Source: Mycobacterium decipiens (lineage in GTDB: Bacteria; Actinomycetota; Actinomycetes; Mycobacteriales; Mycobacteriaceae). Taken from it: DNA of 64,000 bases. The notes under the pieces are model-generated. The model was not told the origin of the DNA. It saw only the letters and a list, made by a program, of their open reading frames with translations, and ran no database searches. Numbering within the stretch: the stretch's first letter is position 1; each line of letters opens with the position of its first letter. The DNA is taken from assembly GCF_963853665.1 (NCBI RefSeq), contig NZ_OY970459.1, forward strand, positions 2,170,001 to 2,234,000. The letters run 5' to 3'. A program made the position numbers and the translations under genes. Positions 42,369 through 49,983 of this stretch are shown piece by piece.

Positions 42369-43269
42369 CTGCGGCCATGCGCGCCGAACGCACCACGGCG
42401 GTCAGCGGCCGCAGCGCATCGGTGGCAAGCTGAGCTTCCGACGATGATTGCGTTCCGTTCGGCGTCAGCCCGGCGACGATGCGGTCTGCGGTGGAATCGG
42501 GCAATCGACTTAGGCCGGCACTGACCGCGATGATCGCATCGACGTGCGCGGCGTTCTCCAGCACCCGCAGTGCCCGCGATGGCGCGTGGTCGGGAATACG
42601 GTGTTGCCGTGCGGATTCCAGCAGCTGCTCGACCAGGCGGCGCGGATTGGCAATGTCGGCGGCGGATCCCAGCCCGATGGTGCTCAATGCATCGGCGGCC
42701 GAGCGTACCGCCGAGCGCAGCGCGTACTCGGCATCGCCGAGTTCGTAGTGTTCGAGCGTGGGCACGCCGGGAAGGGAATAGACCATCCAAGACAGCGCAC
42801 ACAATTCGGGTGTGGCCGGCTCGTCCTGCGTGGCTTCGTCGACATCGCCATAGGAGGACTCGGGGACGAGTCCAATGGCGCTGCCGGGAGCGTCTGGGTT
42901 GGCGACGATCACCGCCTCGCCAGCGGCAAGGGCGTCGTGCTCGAACTGCGTCCCCGCCGCCAGCCCGCGCACATCGCCCGGTACCGGCAACACCACATTG
43001 ATCGTGCCGCGCAACCGATGCGACGCCGCTGGTGTGGACACCGTCGGTCGGCCCACCGCGGCGCGCAGCGTTTGTAACAGTGACACCGTCCCGGTGTCCT
43101 GCACATCCGGCCAGGGCAACCCGGTGTGACCCGCGGCGACGGCATCATACGCAGTGACCGATTGCGTTGGCGCCCAAAGTGATAACGCGTCCAGGACGTC
43201 GTCGGGCGCGGCTTTGCCGGCGAGCCAGGCGTTGGCCCACATCGACAGCGAAACACTGGGACACCACAT
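42334..43269 (-). CDS. Conserved actinobacterial protein (Rv1486c homologue)
   Basis: A 311-residue protein starting [20 protein letters not shown]. It has alternating alpha/beta character, no signal peptide and no membrane spans; I recognise no catalytic motif. Recognisable blocks are [20 protein letters not shown] and [20 protein letters not shown]. The product appears about 20 residues longer than the 288 I recall for M. tuberculosis because of insertions near ASHRL and near [19 protein letters not shown] at 43269 matches the M. tuberculosis start. The function is unknown. Confidence 0.85.
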   Translation of the reverse strand: MWCPSVSLSMWANAWLAGKAAPDDVLDALSLWAPTQSVTAYDAVAAGHTGLPWPDVQDTGTVSLLQTLRAAVGRPTVSTPAASHRLRGTINVVLPVPGDVRGLAAGTQFEHDALAAGEAVIVANPDAPGSAIGLVPESSYGDVDEATQDEPATPELCALSWMVYSLPGVPTLEHYELGDAEYALRSAVRSAADALSTIGLGSAADIANPRRLVEQLLESARQHRIPDHAPSRALRVLENAAHVDAIIAVSAGLSRLPDSTADRIVAGLTPNGTQSSSEAQLATDALRPLTAVVRSARMAAVSAILQSAWPD

Positions 43270-43326
43270 GATCTCGCAGTGTAGTTGTTTGACCCGGTCG
43301 AGGCGGATCACGCGTATCCTGAGCCC

Positions 43327-43761
43327 ATGCCCGTCGCTTTGATCTGGCTAATCGCGGCGCTGGTGCTCGTCGGCGCCGAGGCACTGACCGGGGATATGTT
43401 CTTGTTGATGCTGGGCGGCGGTGCGCTCGCCGCCTCCGCAACCAGCTGGCTGCTGGATTGGCCGGTGTGGGCCGACGGGGCGGTGTTCCTTGTCGTCTCG
43501 GTTCTGCTGCTGGTGCTGGTCCGGCCGGCGCTGCGGCGGCGGCTGACCCAGGCCAAGGGAGCGCAGTTGGGCATCAAGGCGCTGGAGGGCAAGAAGGCAC
43601 TGGTGCTCGGCCGGGTCGCCCGAGACGAAGGCCAGGTGAAGCTTGACGGCCAGGTATGGACGGCGCGTCCGCTGAACGAGACCGACGTCTACCAACCCGG
43701 CGAGTCGGTGACCGTCGTGCACATCGACGGTGCCACGGCGGTGGTTTTTAAGAGCGGTTAG
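43327..43761 (+). CDS. NfeD-like membrane protein (Rv1487 homologue)
   Basis: A 144-residue NfeD-family protein: two or three membrane segments in the first 65 residues ([20 protein letters not shown] and [15 protein letters not shown]) and a C-terminal OB-fold domain ([20 protein letters not shown]). NfeD proteins pair with SPFH/stomatin proteins, and the next gene encodes one. ATG at 43327. The pair probably works in membrane-domain organisation or protein quality control; that role is inferred from the families. Confidence 0.92.
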   Translation: MPVALIWLIAALVLVGAEALTGDMFLLMLGGGALAASATSWLLDWPVWADGAVFLVVSVLLLVLVRPALRRRLTQAKGAQLGIKALEGKKALVLGRVARDEGQVKLDGQVWTARPLNETDVYQPGESVTVVHIDGATAVVFKSG

Positions 43762-43796
43762 TCCATCTGCAGAACGACTGCGAGAAAGGAATCCCG

Positions 43797-44942
43797 GTGC
43801 AAGGAGCGGTTGCTGGTCTGGTTTTTCTGGCTGTACTGGTGATATTCGCCATCGTTGTGGTGGCCAAGTCCGTTGCGTTGATCCCACAGGCCGAGGCGGC
43901 GGTGATCGAACGGCTGGGTCGGTACAGCCGCACCGTTAGTGGGCAGTTGACGTTGTTGGTACCCTTCATCGACCGCATCCGGGCGCGTGTGGACCTGCGC
44001 GAACGGGTGGTGTCGTTCCCGCCACAGCCGGTGATCACCGAGGACAACCTGACCCTCAATATCGACACCGTGGTCTACTTCCAGGTCACCGTTCCGCAGG
44101 CGGCGGTCTATGAAATCAGCAACTACATCGTCGGGGTCGAGCAGCTCGCCACGACCACGCTGCGCAACGTGGTCGGCGGCATGACGCTGGAGCAGACGCT
44201 GACCTCCCGCGACCAGATCAACGCCCAGTTGCGTGGGGTGCTCGACGAAGCGACCGGTCGCTGGGGCCTGCGGGTGGCGCGAGTGGAGCTGAAGGCGATC
44301 GACCCGCCGCCGTCCATTCAGGCGTCAATGGAAAAGCAGATGAAGGCCGACCGGGAGAAACGGGCGATGATTTTGACCGCCGAAGGAACCCGGGAGGCGG
44401 CAATCAAACAGGCCGAAGGCCAGAAGCAGTCGCAGATCCTGGCGGCCGAGGGCGCCAAGCAGGCCGCGATCCTGGCCGCCGAGGCCGATCGGCAGTCTCG
44501 GATGTTGCGCGCGCAGGGTGAGCGTGCAGCGGCCTACCTGCAGGCGCAGGGGCAAGCCAAGGCCATCGAGAAAACGTTCGCCGCTATCAAGGCCGGCCGG
44601 CCCACCCCGGAATTGCTGGCCTACCAGTATCTGCAGACGCTGCCGGAGATGGCGCGCGGTGAGGCCAACAAGGTGTGGGTAGTGCCCAGCGACTTCAACG
44701 CGGCGTTGCAGGGGTTCACCCGACTTCTGGGCAAGCCGGGCGAGGACGGAGTGTTCCGGTTCGAGCCGTCTCCTGCGGAAGATCTGCCCAAGCCTGCGAT
44801 CGCCGCTGACGACGAGGAAGTTGCGGATTGGTTCTCCACCGAAACCGACCCCGCGATCGCTCAGGCGGTGGCCAAGGCCGAGGCGATAGCCCGCAAGCCC
44901 GTGGAGAGTCCGCTTGGGACACCTCCCGGGTTGACTCAATAG
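43797..44942 (+). CDS. SPFH/Band 7 (stomatin, QmcA-like) membrane protein (Rv1488 homologue)
   Basis: A 381-residue protein with one N-terminal membrane anchor (GLVFLAVLVIFAIVVVAKSV), a Band 7 domain (EAAVIERLGRYSRTVSGQLT through RDQINAQLRGVLDEA), and a long helical, Ala/Glu/Gln-rich segment with repeated AAEGAKQAA motifs that would form coiled-coil oligomers. GAAAGGA precedes the GTG. It forms an operon with the NfeD-like gene 35 bases upstream. Such complexes scaffold membrane microdomains and associate with proteases. Confidence 0.94.
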   Translation: MQGAVAGLVFLAVLVIFAIVVVAKSVALIPQAEAAVIERLGRYSRTVSGQLTLLVPFIDRIRARVDLRERVVSFPPQPVITEDNLTLNIDTVVYFQVTVPQAAVYEISNYIVGVEQLATTTLRNVVGGMTLEQTLTSRDQINAQLRGVLDEATGRWGLRVARVELKAIDPPPSIQASMEKQMKADREKRAMILTAEGTREAAIKQAEGQKQSQILAAEGAKQAAILAAEADRQSRMLRAQGERAAAYLQAQGQAKAIEKTFAAIKAGRPTPELLAYQYLQTLPEMARGEANKVWVVPSDFNAALQGFTRLLGKPGEDGVFRFEPSPAEDLPKPAIAADDEEVADWFSTETDPAIAQAVAKAEAIARKPVESPLGTPPGLTQ

Positions 44943-44951
44943 GGTTGCCCG

Positions 44952-45305
44952 ATGCGTCTCACTTCGCCGAAAGCCTACGCGGTACTGGCGGCTTTTCAGG
45001 CCGGCGATGCGGTGGCGTGCGCCATCCCGCTGCCGCCTATCGCCAATGTGTTGGACGACCTGGAAGTTCCGGTCGGCATTCGCCCGGTGCTGCCGATGGT
45101 CAAGGCCGCCTCCGCGATCGGTCTGCTGTTGGGCACCCGGTTCCCGGCCTTGGCGAGGCTGACGACGGCGATGCTGACGCTGTACTTCGTGCTGGCCGTG
45201 GGCGCGCACATCCGGGTACGAGATCGGGTTGTCAATGCGATTCCGGCGGCGTCACTACTGGCGTTGTTCGCGGTAATGACGGTGAAGGGGCCGGAGCACA
45301 GCTAA
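44952..45305 (+). CDS. DoxX-like small membrane protein (Rv1489 homologue)
   Basis: A 117-residue hydrophobic protein with four predicted membrane segments (for example ALARLTTAMLTLYFVLAVGA), of the DoxX-like type. It follows the SPFH gene by nine bases and its stop overlaps the convergent oxidoreductase gene by four bases. The role is unknown; DoxX-like proteins are sometimes tied to redox stress. Confidence 0.85.
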   Translation: MRLTSPKAYAVLAAFQAGDAVACAIPLPPIANVLDDLEVPVGIRPVLPMVKAASAIGLLLGTRFPALARLTTAMLTLYFVLAVGAHIRVRDRVVNAIPAASLLALFAVMTVKGPEHS

Positions 45306-45799
45306 GCCTCGAGGCGCAATTCGACCATCGGTAGCGGCGTGTCGGTATCGGTGATCGCGGTGCCGAGAGTCTCCTCGAGTACCGGCTTGAGCTGTTCGTA
45401 CGCGCGAGGGTGCCGGCCGCGGTACTCGGCCAGCGTGCGGTCGGCCTCCCCTTGGTCGAGGATGCGAGCGGTTGCGGGTGCGGGCGGGCGGCTGCCGGCG
45501 TAGACACGTACCCGCGGGTTGGCCGCAATGTTGCGGAACCACTGAGCTTTTGCGCCAAAGCCGGATGCGACGACGTAGCTGTCGGGCTCGGCGTGAGCGA
45601 CGACTTCCAGCACGGCATGCCGCCGCGCGCCGGTTTTGCGACCGATGTGTTCAAGCATCAGGATGCGTGAGCCGAACAGCGCGCCGGCGCGGGCCTGGTA
45701 GATCCAGACCGGCGCGCGCATCAGACGGCGGGAGCGCAGCACCCGGGCACCGGCCCTGGCAAAAAGGGATGTGGAGTGTGCTTGTGACCTCTTGGACAT
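45302..45799 (-). CDS. Deazaflavin (F420)-dependent nitroreductase family protein
   Basis: A 165-residue protein of the DUF385/Ddn family of split-barrel F420H2-dependent reductases. Family features are PVWIYQARAGALFGSRILML, the LEHIGRKTGARRHAVLEV core, and SGFGAKAQWFRNIAANPRV, which contacts the deazaflavin. Related enzymes reduce quinones or activate nitroimidazole drugs; the substrate here is unknown. GGGGAGG precedes the ATG. H37Rv as I recall has no such gene at this point; Rv1490 would be expected in this interval. It lies 87 bases downstream of the proline-rich membrane protein gene and may be co-transcribed with it. Confidence 0.88.
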   Translation of the reverse strand: MSKRSQAHSTSLFARAGARVLRSRRLMRAPVWIYQARAGALFGSRILMLEHIGRKTGARRHAVLEVVAHAEPDSYVVASGFGAKAQWFRNIAANPRVRVYAGSRPPAPATARILDQGEADRTLAEYRGRHPRAYEQLKPVLEETLGTAITDTDTPLPMVELRLEA

Positions 45800-45886
45800 C
45801 TTTGCCTCCCCGTCCTTTGTATCAGGCGCTGAGAAGGCCCGCCGCGGATGTCTGCGCGGCGGGCCCCAGCCGAGTTCGCAACGGCC

Positions 45887-46390
45887 TTAGGCGTGGGGTC
45901 CAGCCGGTGCGGGTGCGGGTGATGCCGGGCCCCCCGGTGCTTGCCCTGGGGCAGCCGGTGGCGGAGGCCCGGGTGGTAGTCCGGGCGCAGGCGCGCCAGG
46001 CGGTGGGCCAAACCGGAAGGCGTTGCCTCCCGGCGGCGGAGGCAGCTGGGGTGGTCTACCAGCCATGGGCCCCGGCGGGGTGCCCGGTCGCGGCGGAGGC
46101 ACCTGCATCCAACCCGCCGGCCCGGACGACCATGCCGGCGATCCCGGCGGCGGAGGCGGCGCGGCAGGACCAAAGCCGAATGCCCAGATCAGTACGGAGG
46201 CCCCCGCGCTGGCAACCGCGCCGACGACCAAGCCCGCCAGCCCGACACCGACCACCACCCCCGTTGAGTAGCGGCGGTGCGCAGGTCCCGGCGGTGCAAC
46301 GGCCGGTGCGGGAGCGGGAGTGGGCACGGAGCCCTGGTTTGCGGTGTGGGTCCCGATGTTGGGGTTGGTGGCGCTGTCTTCGGTGGTCAT
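45887..46390 (-). CDS. Proline-rich single-pass membrane protein
   Basis: A 167-residue protein: about 45 cytoplasmic residues, one membrane segment (TGVVVGVGLAGLVVGAVASA), and about 100 residues that are mostly Pro, Gly and Ala with blocks such as FGPAAPPPPPGSP and PGLPPGPPPPAAPGQ. GGAG precedes the ATG at 46390. It diverges from a response-regulator gene whose kinase partner also has an extracytoplasmic proline-rich loop, so it may be a target or co-sensor of that system. I do not recognise a named family; disorder and wall-spanning are plausible from composition only. Confidence 0.8.
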   Translation of the reverse strand: MTTEDSATNPNIGTHTANQGSVPTPAPAPAVAPPGPAHRRYSTGVVVGVGLAGLVVGAVASAGASVLIWAFGFGPAAPPPPPGSPAWSSGPAGWMQVPPPRPGTPPGPMAGRPPQLPPPPGGNAFRFGPPPGAPAPGLPPGPPPPAAPGQAPGGPASPAPAPAGPHA

Positions 46391-46442
46391 GCGGATCTCC
46401 ACTTCGTTGGTTGTAGGTAGTCGGGACGGTAGTGACCGAACT

Positions 46443-46458
46443 TGAAGTGGATCTGAAG
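46443..46458 (+). promoter_or_regulatory. TGAAG-N6-TGAAG direct repeat in the divergent promoter
   Basis: TGAAGTGGATCTGAAG contains two TGAAG half-sites 11 bases apart, the spacing typical of OmpR-family regulator boxes. It lies between the proline-rich protein gene and the response-regulator gene. TTAACA (46496-46501) downstream could be a -10 for a leaderless transcript starting at the ATG at 46510. Autoregulation and control of the divergent gene are inferred. Confidence 0.5.
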
Positions 46459-46509
46459 AAATTCGGGTGCTTCAGGCTGATCTCAGAACGGCGCATTAAC
46501 AATGGGGTC

Positions 46510-47253
46510 ATGACCGATCCTTCGCGGGCGGACCGCACCGGCAGCCGTTCGGTCGCTGGCCGGGCCGATCAATTCAGCGTCGGGGTACCGCGGGTGCTGG
46601 TGGTCGAGGATTCCGAGACCATCCGGGAAATGGTCAGTGAGGCGTTGACCGACGTCGGGTACCACACTGACACCCGTTGCGACGGAACCGGATTGGAAGA
46701 CGTTCTGGACGGACTGCGGCCGGACCTGGTGGTGCTCGACGTGATGCTGCCGGGCCGTGACGGGTTCGCACTCATTGACGTCATTCGCGAATGGGGCGAT
46801 ATCGGGATCGTGTTGATCACCGCCCGTGATGGCCTGCCGGACCGATTGCGCGGCCTGGACGGCGGGGCCGACGACTATGTGGTGAAGCCATTCGAACTCG
46901 CCGAACTCGTGTCACGGGTCGGTGCGGTGTTGCGGCGGCGGGGGCGGCTGCCCCAGGTGGTTCAGGTGGGCGACCTGATGTTGGACCTCGATGCCGGTGT
47001 GGCCGCACGCGACGGACACCGGCTGGACCTGACCGCCACCGAGCTGCGGCTGCTGGGCTTCCTGGTGGAGCAACGCGGCCGGATCGTCAGCGCCGGCCAG
47101 ATTCTCAATGCGGTGTGGGGTTATGACGCCTACGACCCCAACCTGGTGCAGGTGCATGTCAGCGGATTGCGGCGCAAACTCGAGGCCCACGGGCCACGAA
47201 TTCTGCACACGGTCCGCGGTATCGGGTATCGACTGCAACCGCTGCGGTCATGA
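46510..47253 (+). CDS. OmpR-family response regulator
   Basis: A 247-residue response regulator. The receiver domain has the acidic pair in LVVEDSET, the phosphorylated Asp at about residue 77 (DLVVLDVMLPGRDGF), the conserved Thr in IVLITARDG and the Lys in YVVKPFELAE. The C-terminal winged helix has LDLTATELRLLGFLVEQRGR, VWGYDAYDPNLVQVHVSGLR and the final TVRGIGYRL. An N-terminal tail of about 30 residues precedes the receiver. ATG at 46510 is preferred over an earlier in-frame codon at 46432. Its stop overlaps the kinase start. I know of no H37Rv two-component pair at this locus. Confidence 0.93.
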   Translation: MTDPSRADRTGSRSVAGRADQFSVGVPRVLVVEDSETIREMVSEALTDVGYHTDTRCDGTGLEDVLDGLRPDLVVLDVMLPGRDGFALIDVIREWGDIGIVLITARDGLPDRLRGLDGGADDYVVKPFELAELVSRVGAVLRRRGRLPQVVQVGDLMLDLDAGVAARDGHRLDLTATELRLLGFLVEQRGRIVSAGQILNAVWGYDAYDPNLVQVHVSGLRRKLEAHGPRILHTVRGIGYRLQPLRS

Positions 47254-48740
47254 CGGCAGTGCCGACGGGGCCGCCGGGCACGGCCGATCCCAGGACGCCA
47301 ACGCCGTCGCTGCAGCGCCGGGTGACCCTGCTGGTGGTGGTGCTGTTGGCGGGGCTGCTGGTGGTGCTGGGAGTCACCATCGACGTGAGCCTGGGTCTGC
47401 TAGCCCACCGAAATTTGCACGACCGCCTGCTCGCTGCCACCGCACGAGCGGACGCGCTGGCGGCCGCGCACACTTCGCCCGATCTGCTCGCCGCCGAACT
47501 CAACGGTGGCGGCGTGCGGGCCCTGCTGGTCAGCGCCGACGGTGGGCGCTACGGTGATCGCGGGATCAACCCGGACACCGCCTCGGGCCCCACCGTCCCC
47601 CCGCCGCCCGGTCCCCCTCCGCCGGGCCCTCATCCAGGACCGCCACCGCCACCTCCTGGCCCGCCGCCTCCGCCGCCGGACGCCACCGCGACAGTCGTGG
47701 TACACCCCTTGCCGGAGGGGGCTCGGCTGATCCTGGTTGCCGACACCACGCAGACCACACAAGTGACCCGCCAGTTGCGTCAGCTGATGATCGGTGCGGG
47801 CCTGGTGACCCTGGTGGTGGCGGCGCTGCTGCTGGTCGTGGTCAGCCGGGCGGCACTGCGGCCGTTGGATCGGCTTACCACGCTGGCCAAACACATCGCC
47901 ACCGGTGACCGCGGCCGGCGGTTGCGCCCCGATCGCACCGACACCGAACTCGGGCGCGCGGCGAGCGCATTCGACGGGATGCTCGACGCGTTGGAAGCCT
48001 CCGAGCTGCGGGCCCAGCGGGCCGCCGCGTCCGCCCAGCGCGCCGAAAGCGCGACCAGGCAATTCCTCGTCGACGCCGCGCATGAGCTGCGCACGCCGAT
48101 CGCCGGTATTCAGGTCGCTGCCGAACAACTCGCCGCCAGCGCCGGCCAGCACGAATCCGACCCCGCCGCACGCGGTCAATACCGCCGCGCCAGCCTGCTG
48201 CAGTCCGATGCCCGCCGGGCCGGGCGGCTGGTGGCCGACATGCTGGATCTGAGCCGTATCGACGCCGGGCTGCCGCTGGATCTGCAAGAGACCGACTTGG
48301 CCGCGATCGTCGTCGCCGAAGCCGACCGGACCGCCATGCTGGCGCCGCAGATCGTGGTTACCCGGACCGGTCTCACCGGGTTGACGGTGGCGGCGGATCC
48401 CACCCGGGTGGCGCAGATCCTGTCCAACCTGCTCGACAACGCCCGCAGGTACACCCCGGCCGGCGGTTCGATCACCATCGATCTGAGCACCGATCGCGGG
48501 ACGGCGGAGTTAACCGTCACCGACACCGGGCCCGGCGTACCCGCCGACGCGCGTGACCGGGTCTTCGAGCGGTTGGTGCGGCTGGATGCCGGACGCGCCC
48601 GCGATCATGGTGGCGCCGGCTTGGGCCTGCCTATCGCGCGGGCGCTGGCCCGAGCTCATGGTGGCGAACTGATATGTCTGCCGCACAAAGGCGGCGCGCA
48701 ATTCCGGCTGAGTCTGCCTTTGGTCGGCCGCCGCAAGTGA
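47250..48740 (+). CDS. Sensor histidine kinase with proline-rich extracytoplasmic loop
   Basis: A 496-residue membrane kinase. First span is VTLLVVVLLAGLLVVLGVTI; the external loop of about 130 residues includes roughly 35 residues that are nearly all Pro and Gly (from about residue 112); second span is GLVTLVVAALLLVVVSRAAL. It then has a HAMP linker, a HisKA box with His at about 278 (FLVDAAHELRTPIAG), and a HATPase domain with NLLDNARRY, TDTGPGVPAD and GGAGLGLPIA. The ATG overlaps the regulator stop (ATGA), so the pair is coupled. The proline loop suggests wall or ligand sensing. Its 3' end abuts a truncated vapC relic. Confidence 0.93.
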   Translation: MTAVPTGPPGTADPRTPTPSLQRRVTLLVVVLLAGLLVVLGVTIDVSLGLLAHRNLHDRLLAATARADALAAAHTSPDLLAAELNGGGVRALLVSADGGRYGDRGINPDTASGPTVPPPPGPPPPGPHPGPPPPPPGPPPPPPDATATVVVHPLPEGARLILVADTTQTTQVTRQLRQLMIGAGLVTLVVAALLLVVVSRAALRPLDRLTTLAKHIATGDRGRRLRPDRTDTELGRAASAFDGMLDALEASELRAQRAAASAQRAESATRQFLVDAAHELRTPIAGIQVAAEQLAASAGQHESDPAARGQYRRASLLQSDARRAGRLVADMLDLSRIDAGLPLDLQETDLAAIVVAEADRTAMLAPQIVVTRTGLTGLTVAADPTRVAQILSNLLDNARRYTPAGGSITIDLSTDRGTAELTVTDTGPGVPADARDRVFERLVRLDAGRARDHGGAGLGLPIARALARAHGGELICLPHKGGAQFRLSLPLVGRRK

Positions 48741-48744
48741 CCCA

Positions 48745-48912
48745 AGTGAAATCGCCATACGCTCGGCTTGGATGATGTCGGAGCACTCAAACGGCAGCAA
48801 TGCCGGTGCAAAGAGATCAGCGCCAGCAATCTGTTGTGCGGCCCACTGACCGTCGCCGCCGGAATCGAGCAAGACGGCCATTACCGCGGATGCGTCGCAG
48901 ACAATGCGCCCC
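48745..48912 (-). pseudogene. Truncated vapC (PIN-domain toxin) relic
   Basis: The minus strand reads RIVCDASAVMAVLLDSGGDG followed by QWAAQQIAGADLFAPALLPF and ECSDIIQAE. This is the first half of a VapC-type PIN domain with the first catalytic Asp (VCDASA) and the Glu of LPFE, but there is no good start codon and the C-terminal half is absent where the kinase gene ends. No intact antitoxin was found. It marks a breakpoint at the edge of the accessory block. Confidence 0.65.
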
Positions 48913-49031
48913 GACGGCTTGGGCGGTCGGCTTGTCCGTGATTGCCACCACAACTGGATATTGGCGTCAGTGCAGGTGTAATGCAGTTATGTTCGCGCGC
49001 CGACCGATTGCGCGAAACGAGCGCCCGATCG

Positions 49032-49793
49032 TCAGTGGGTAATGACCGGCTCTTGGACTGGCTCGTCGAGGTGCAACGCCTTGCGGTGGTGTCGTCGATA
49101 CTGGCGGATCTCGAAGATGAGCCCAGACAGACCCAAGGCGCCCGTGCACACCGACACCAGGATCAGCAGCGGGTTGGGATGACCGGCGAGCGCGTCGCCG
49201 AGGATCACCACGGCGGCTGTGCCGGGGAGCAGACCGCCCAGCGTAGCCAGCGAGTAGGGCAGCACACGCACGGCTGACGCGCCCGCGGCGTAGTTGAGCG
49301 CCGAGAACGGCACGGCGGGAATCAACCGCAGCGACAGGATGGCCAGCCAGCCGCGCTCGCGCAGACGCTCATCCAGCCGCTCGATCCCGCGGTAGCCAAC
49401 GAGGCGGCTGAGCCGCCACCCGGCCGCGCGCACCAGCAGCATCGCGATTACCGCGCTCGTCGTACTGCCGACCGCCGCGATCGACACGCCGAAAACCGGG
49501 CCGAACAGGAGCCCGGCGGCCAGGGTGAAGGCCGTGCGGGGGAGCGGCGCCACCGTCACGACGATGTGTGCCAGCAGGAACGCCAATGGAAACCAGGGGC
49601 CCAACGATGTCGCCCAGTCGCGCAACTGCATCGCCGTGGGCAGCGGAACCAGCAGCGCCACCGCGACCAGCATTGTGATTCCGACCACTGTCCCGACCAC
49701 CCGTGGCAGGGACAACTGACGCGCCGTCGCCACGAGCGCAGCGATGATTCCCCGCAGCGTGGCGCCGGTTTTGCAGATGGCGGCAGCCGTCAC
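49032..49793 (-). CDS. TVP38/TMEM64 (DedA-like) membrane protein (Rv1491c homologue)
   Basis: A 253-residue polytopic protein of the SNARE-associated/VTT family, with about six hydrophobic segments. The family core is visible: FTLAAGLLFGPVFGVSIAAV, GSTTSAVIAMLLVRAAG, and the re-entrant RLIPAVPFSALNYAAGAS. VTT-domain proteins handle lipids or ions at membranes; its specific role is unknown. GTG at 49793 is chosen to match the length of the M. tuberculosis protein; a TTG at 49802 would add three residues. It diverges from mutA across 181 bases. Confidence 0.88.
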   Translation of the reverse strand: MTAAAICKTGATLRGIIAALVATARQLSLPRVVGTVVGITMLVAVALLVPLPTAMQLRDWATSLGPWFPLAFLLAHIVVTVAPLPRTAFTLAAGLLFGPVFGVSIAAVGSTTSAVIAMLLVRAAGWRLSRLVGYRGIERLDERLRERGWLAILSLRLIPAVPFSALNYAAGASAVRVLPYSLATLGGLLPGTAAVVILGDALAGHPNPLLILVSVCTGALGLSGLIFEIRQYRRHHRKALHLDEPVQEPVITH

Positions 49794-49945
49794 GTTTGCC
49801 AAGGTTACGGGGCCAAGATGAATATCTCGTTTCCCCCCGCTGGCGTTTCGTCACACTCCGGCCTCGATCGCCGCCCCTGGGCACTTATGAGACGCTGGCG
49901 ATCAATTAGCCTGATTAGTGAGTCGTTTCCCCGAAGCATCCCGAT

Positions 49946-49963
49946 GCAAAGTTGCCAATTTGC
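49946..49963. promoter_or_regulatory. GCAAA-N8-TTTGC inverted half-sites upstream of mutA
   Basis: GCAAA (49946-49950) and TTTGC (49959-49963) face each other 20-38 bases before the mutA GTG. TTTGCAAA-type sites are known targets of the RamB/PrpR regulators of acetate and propionate metabolism. The spacing here is not the standard contiguous palindrome, so this is a weak candidate. The rest of the 49803-49983 gap shows AGGAG as mutA ribosome-binding site and no gene. Confidence 0.3.
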
Positions 49964-49983
49964 TGCGATAACAGGAGCAGTCG

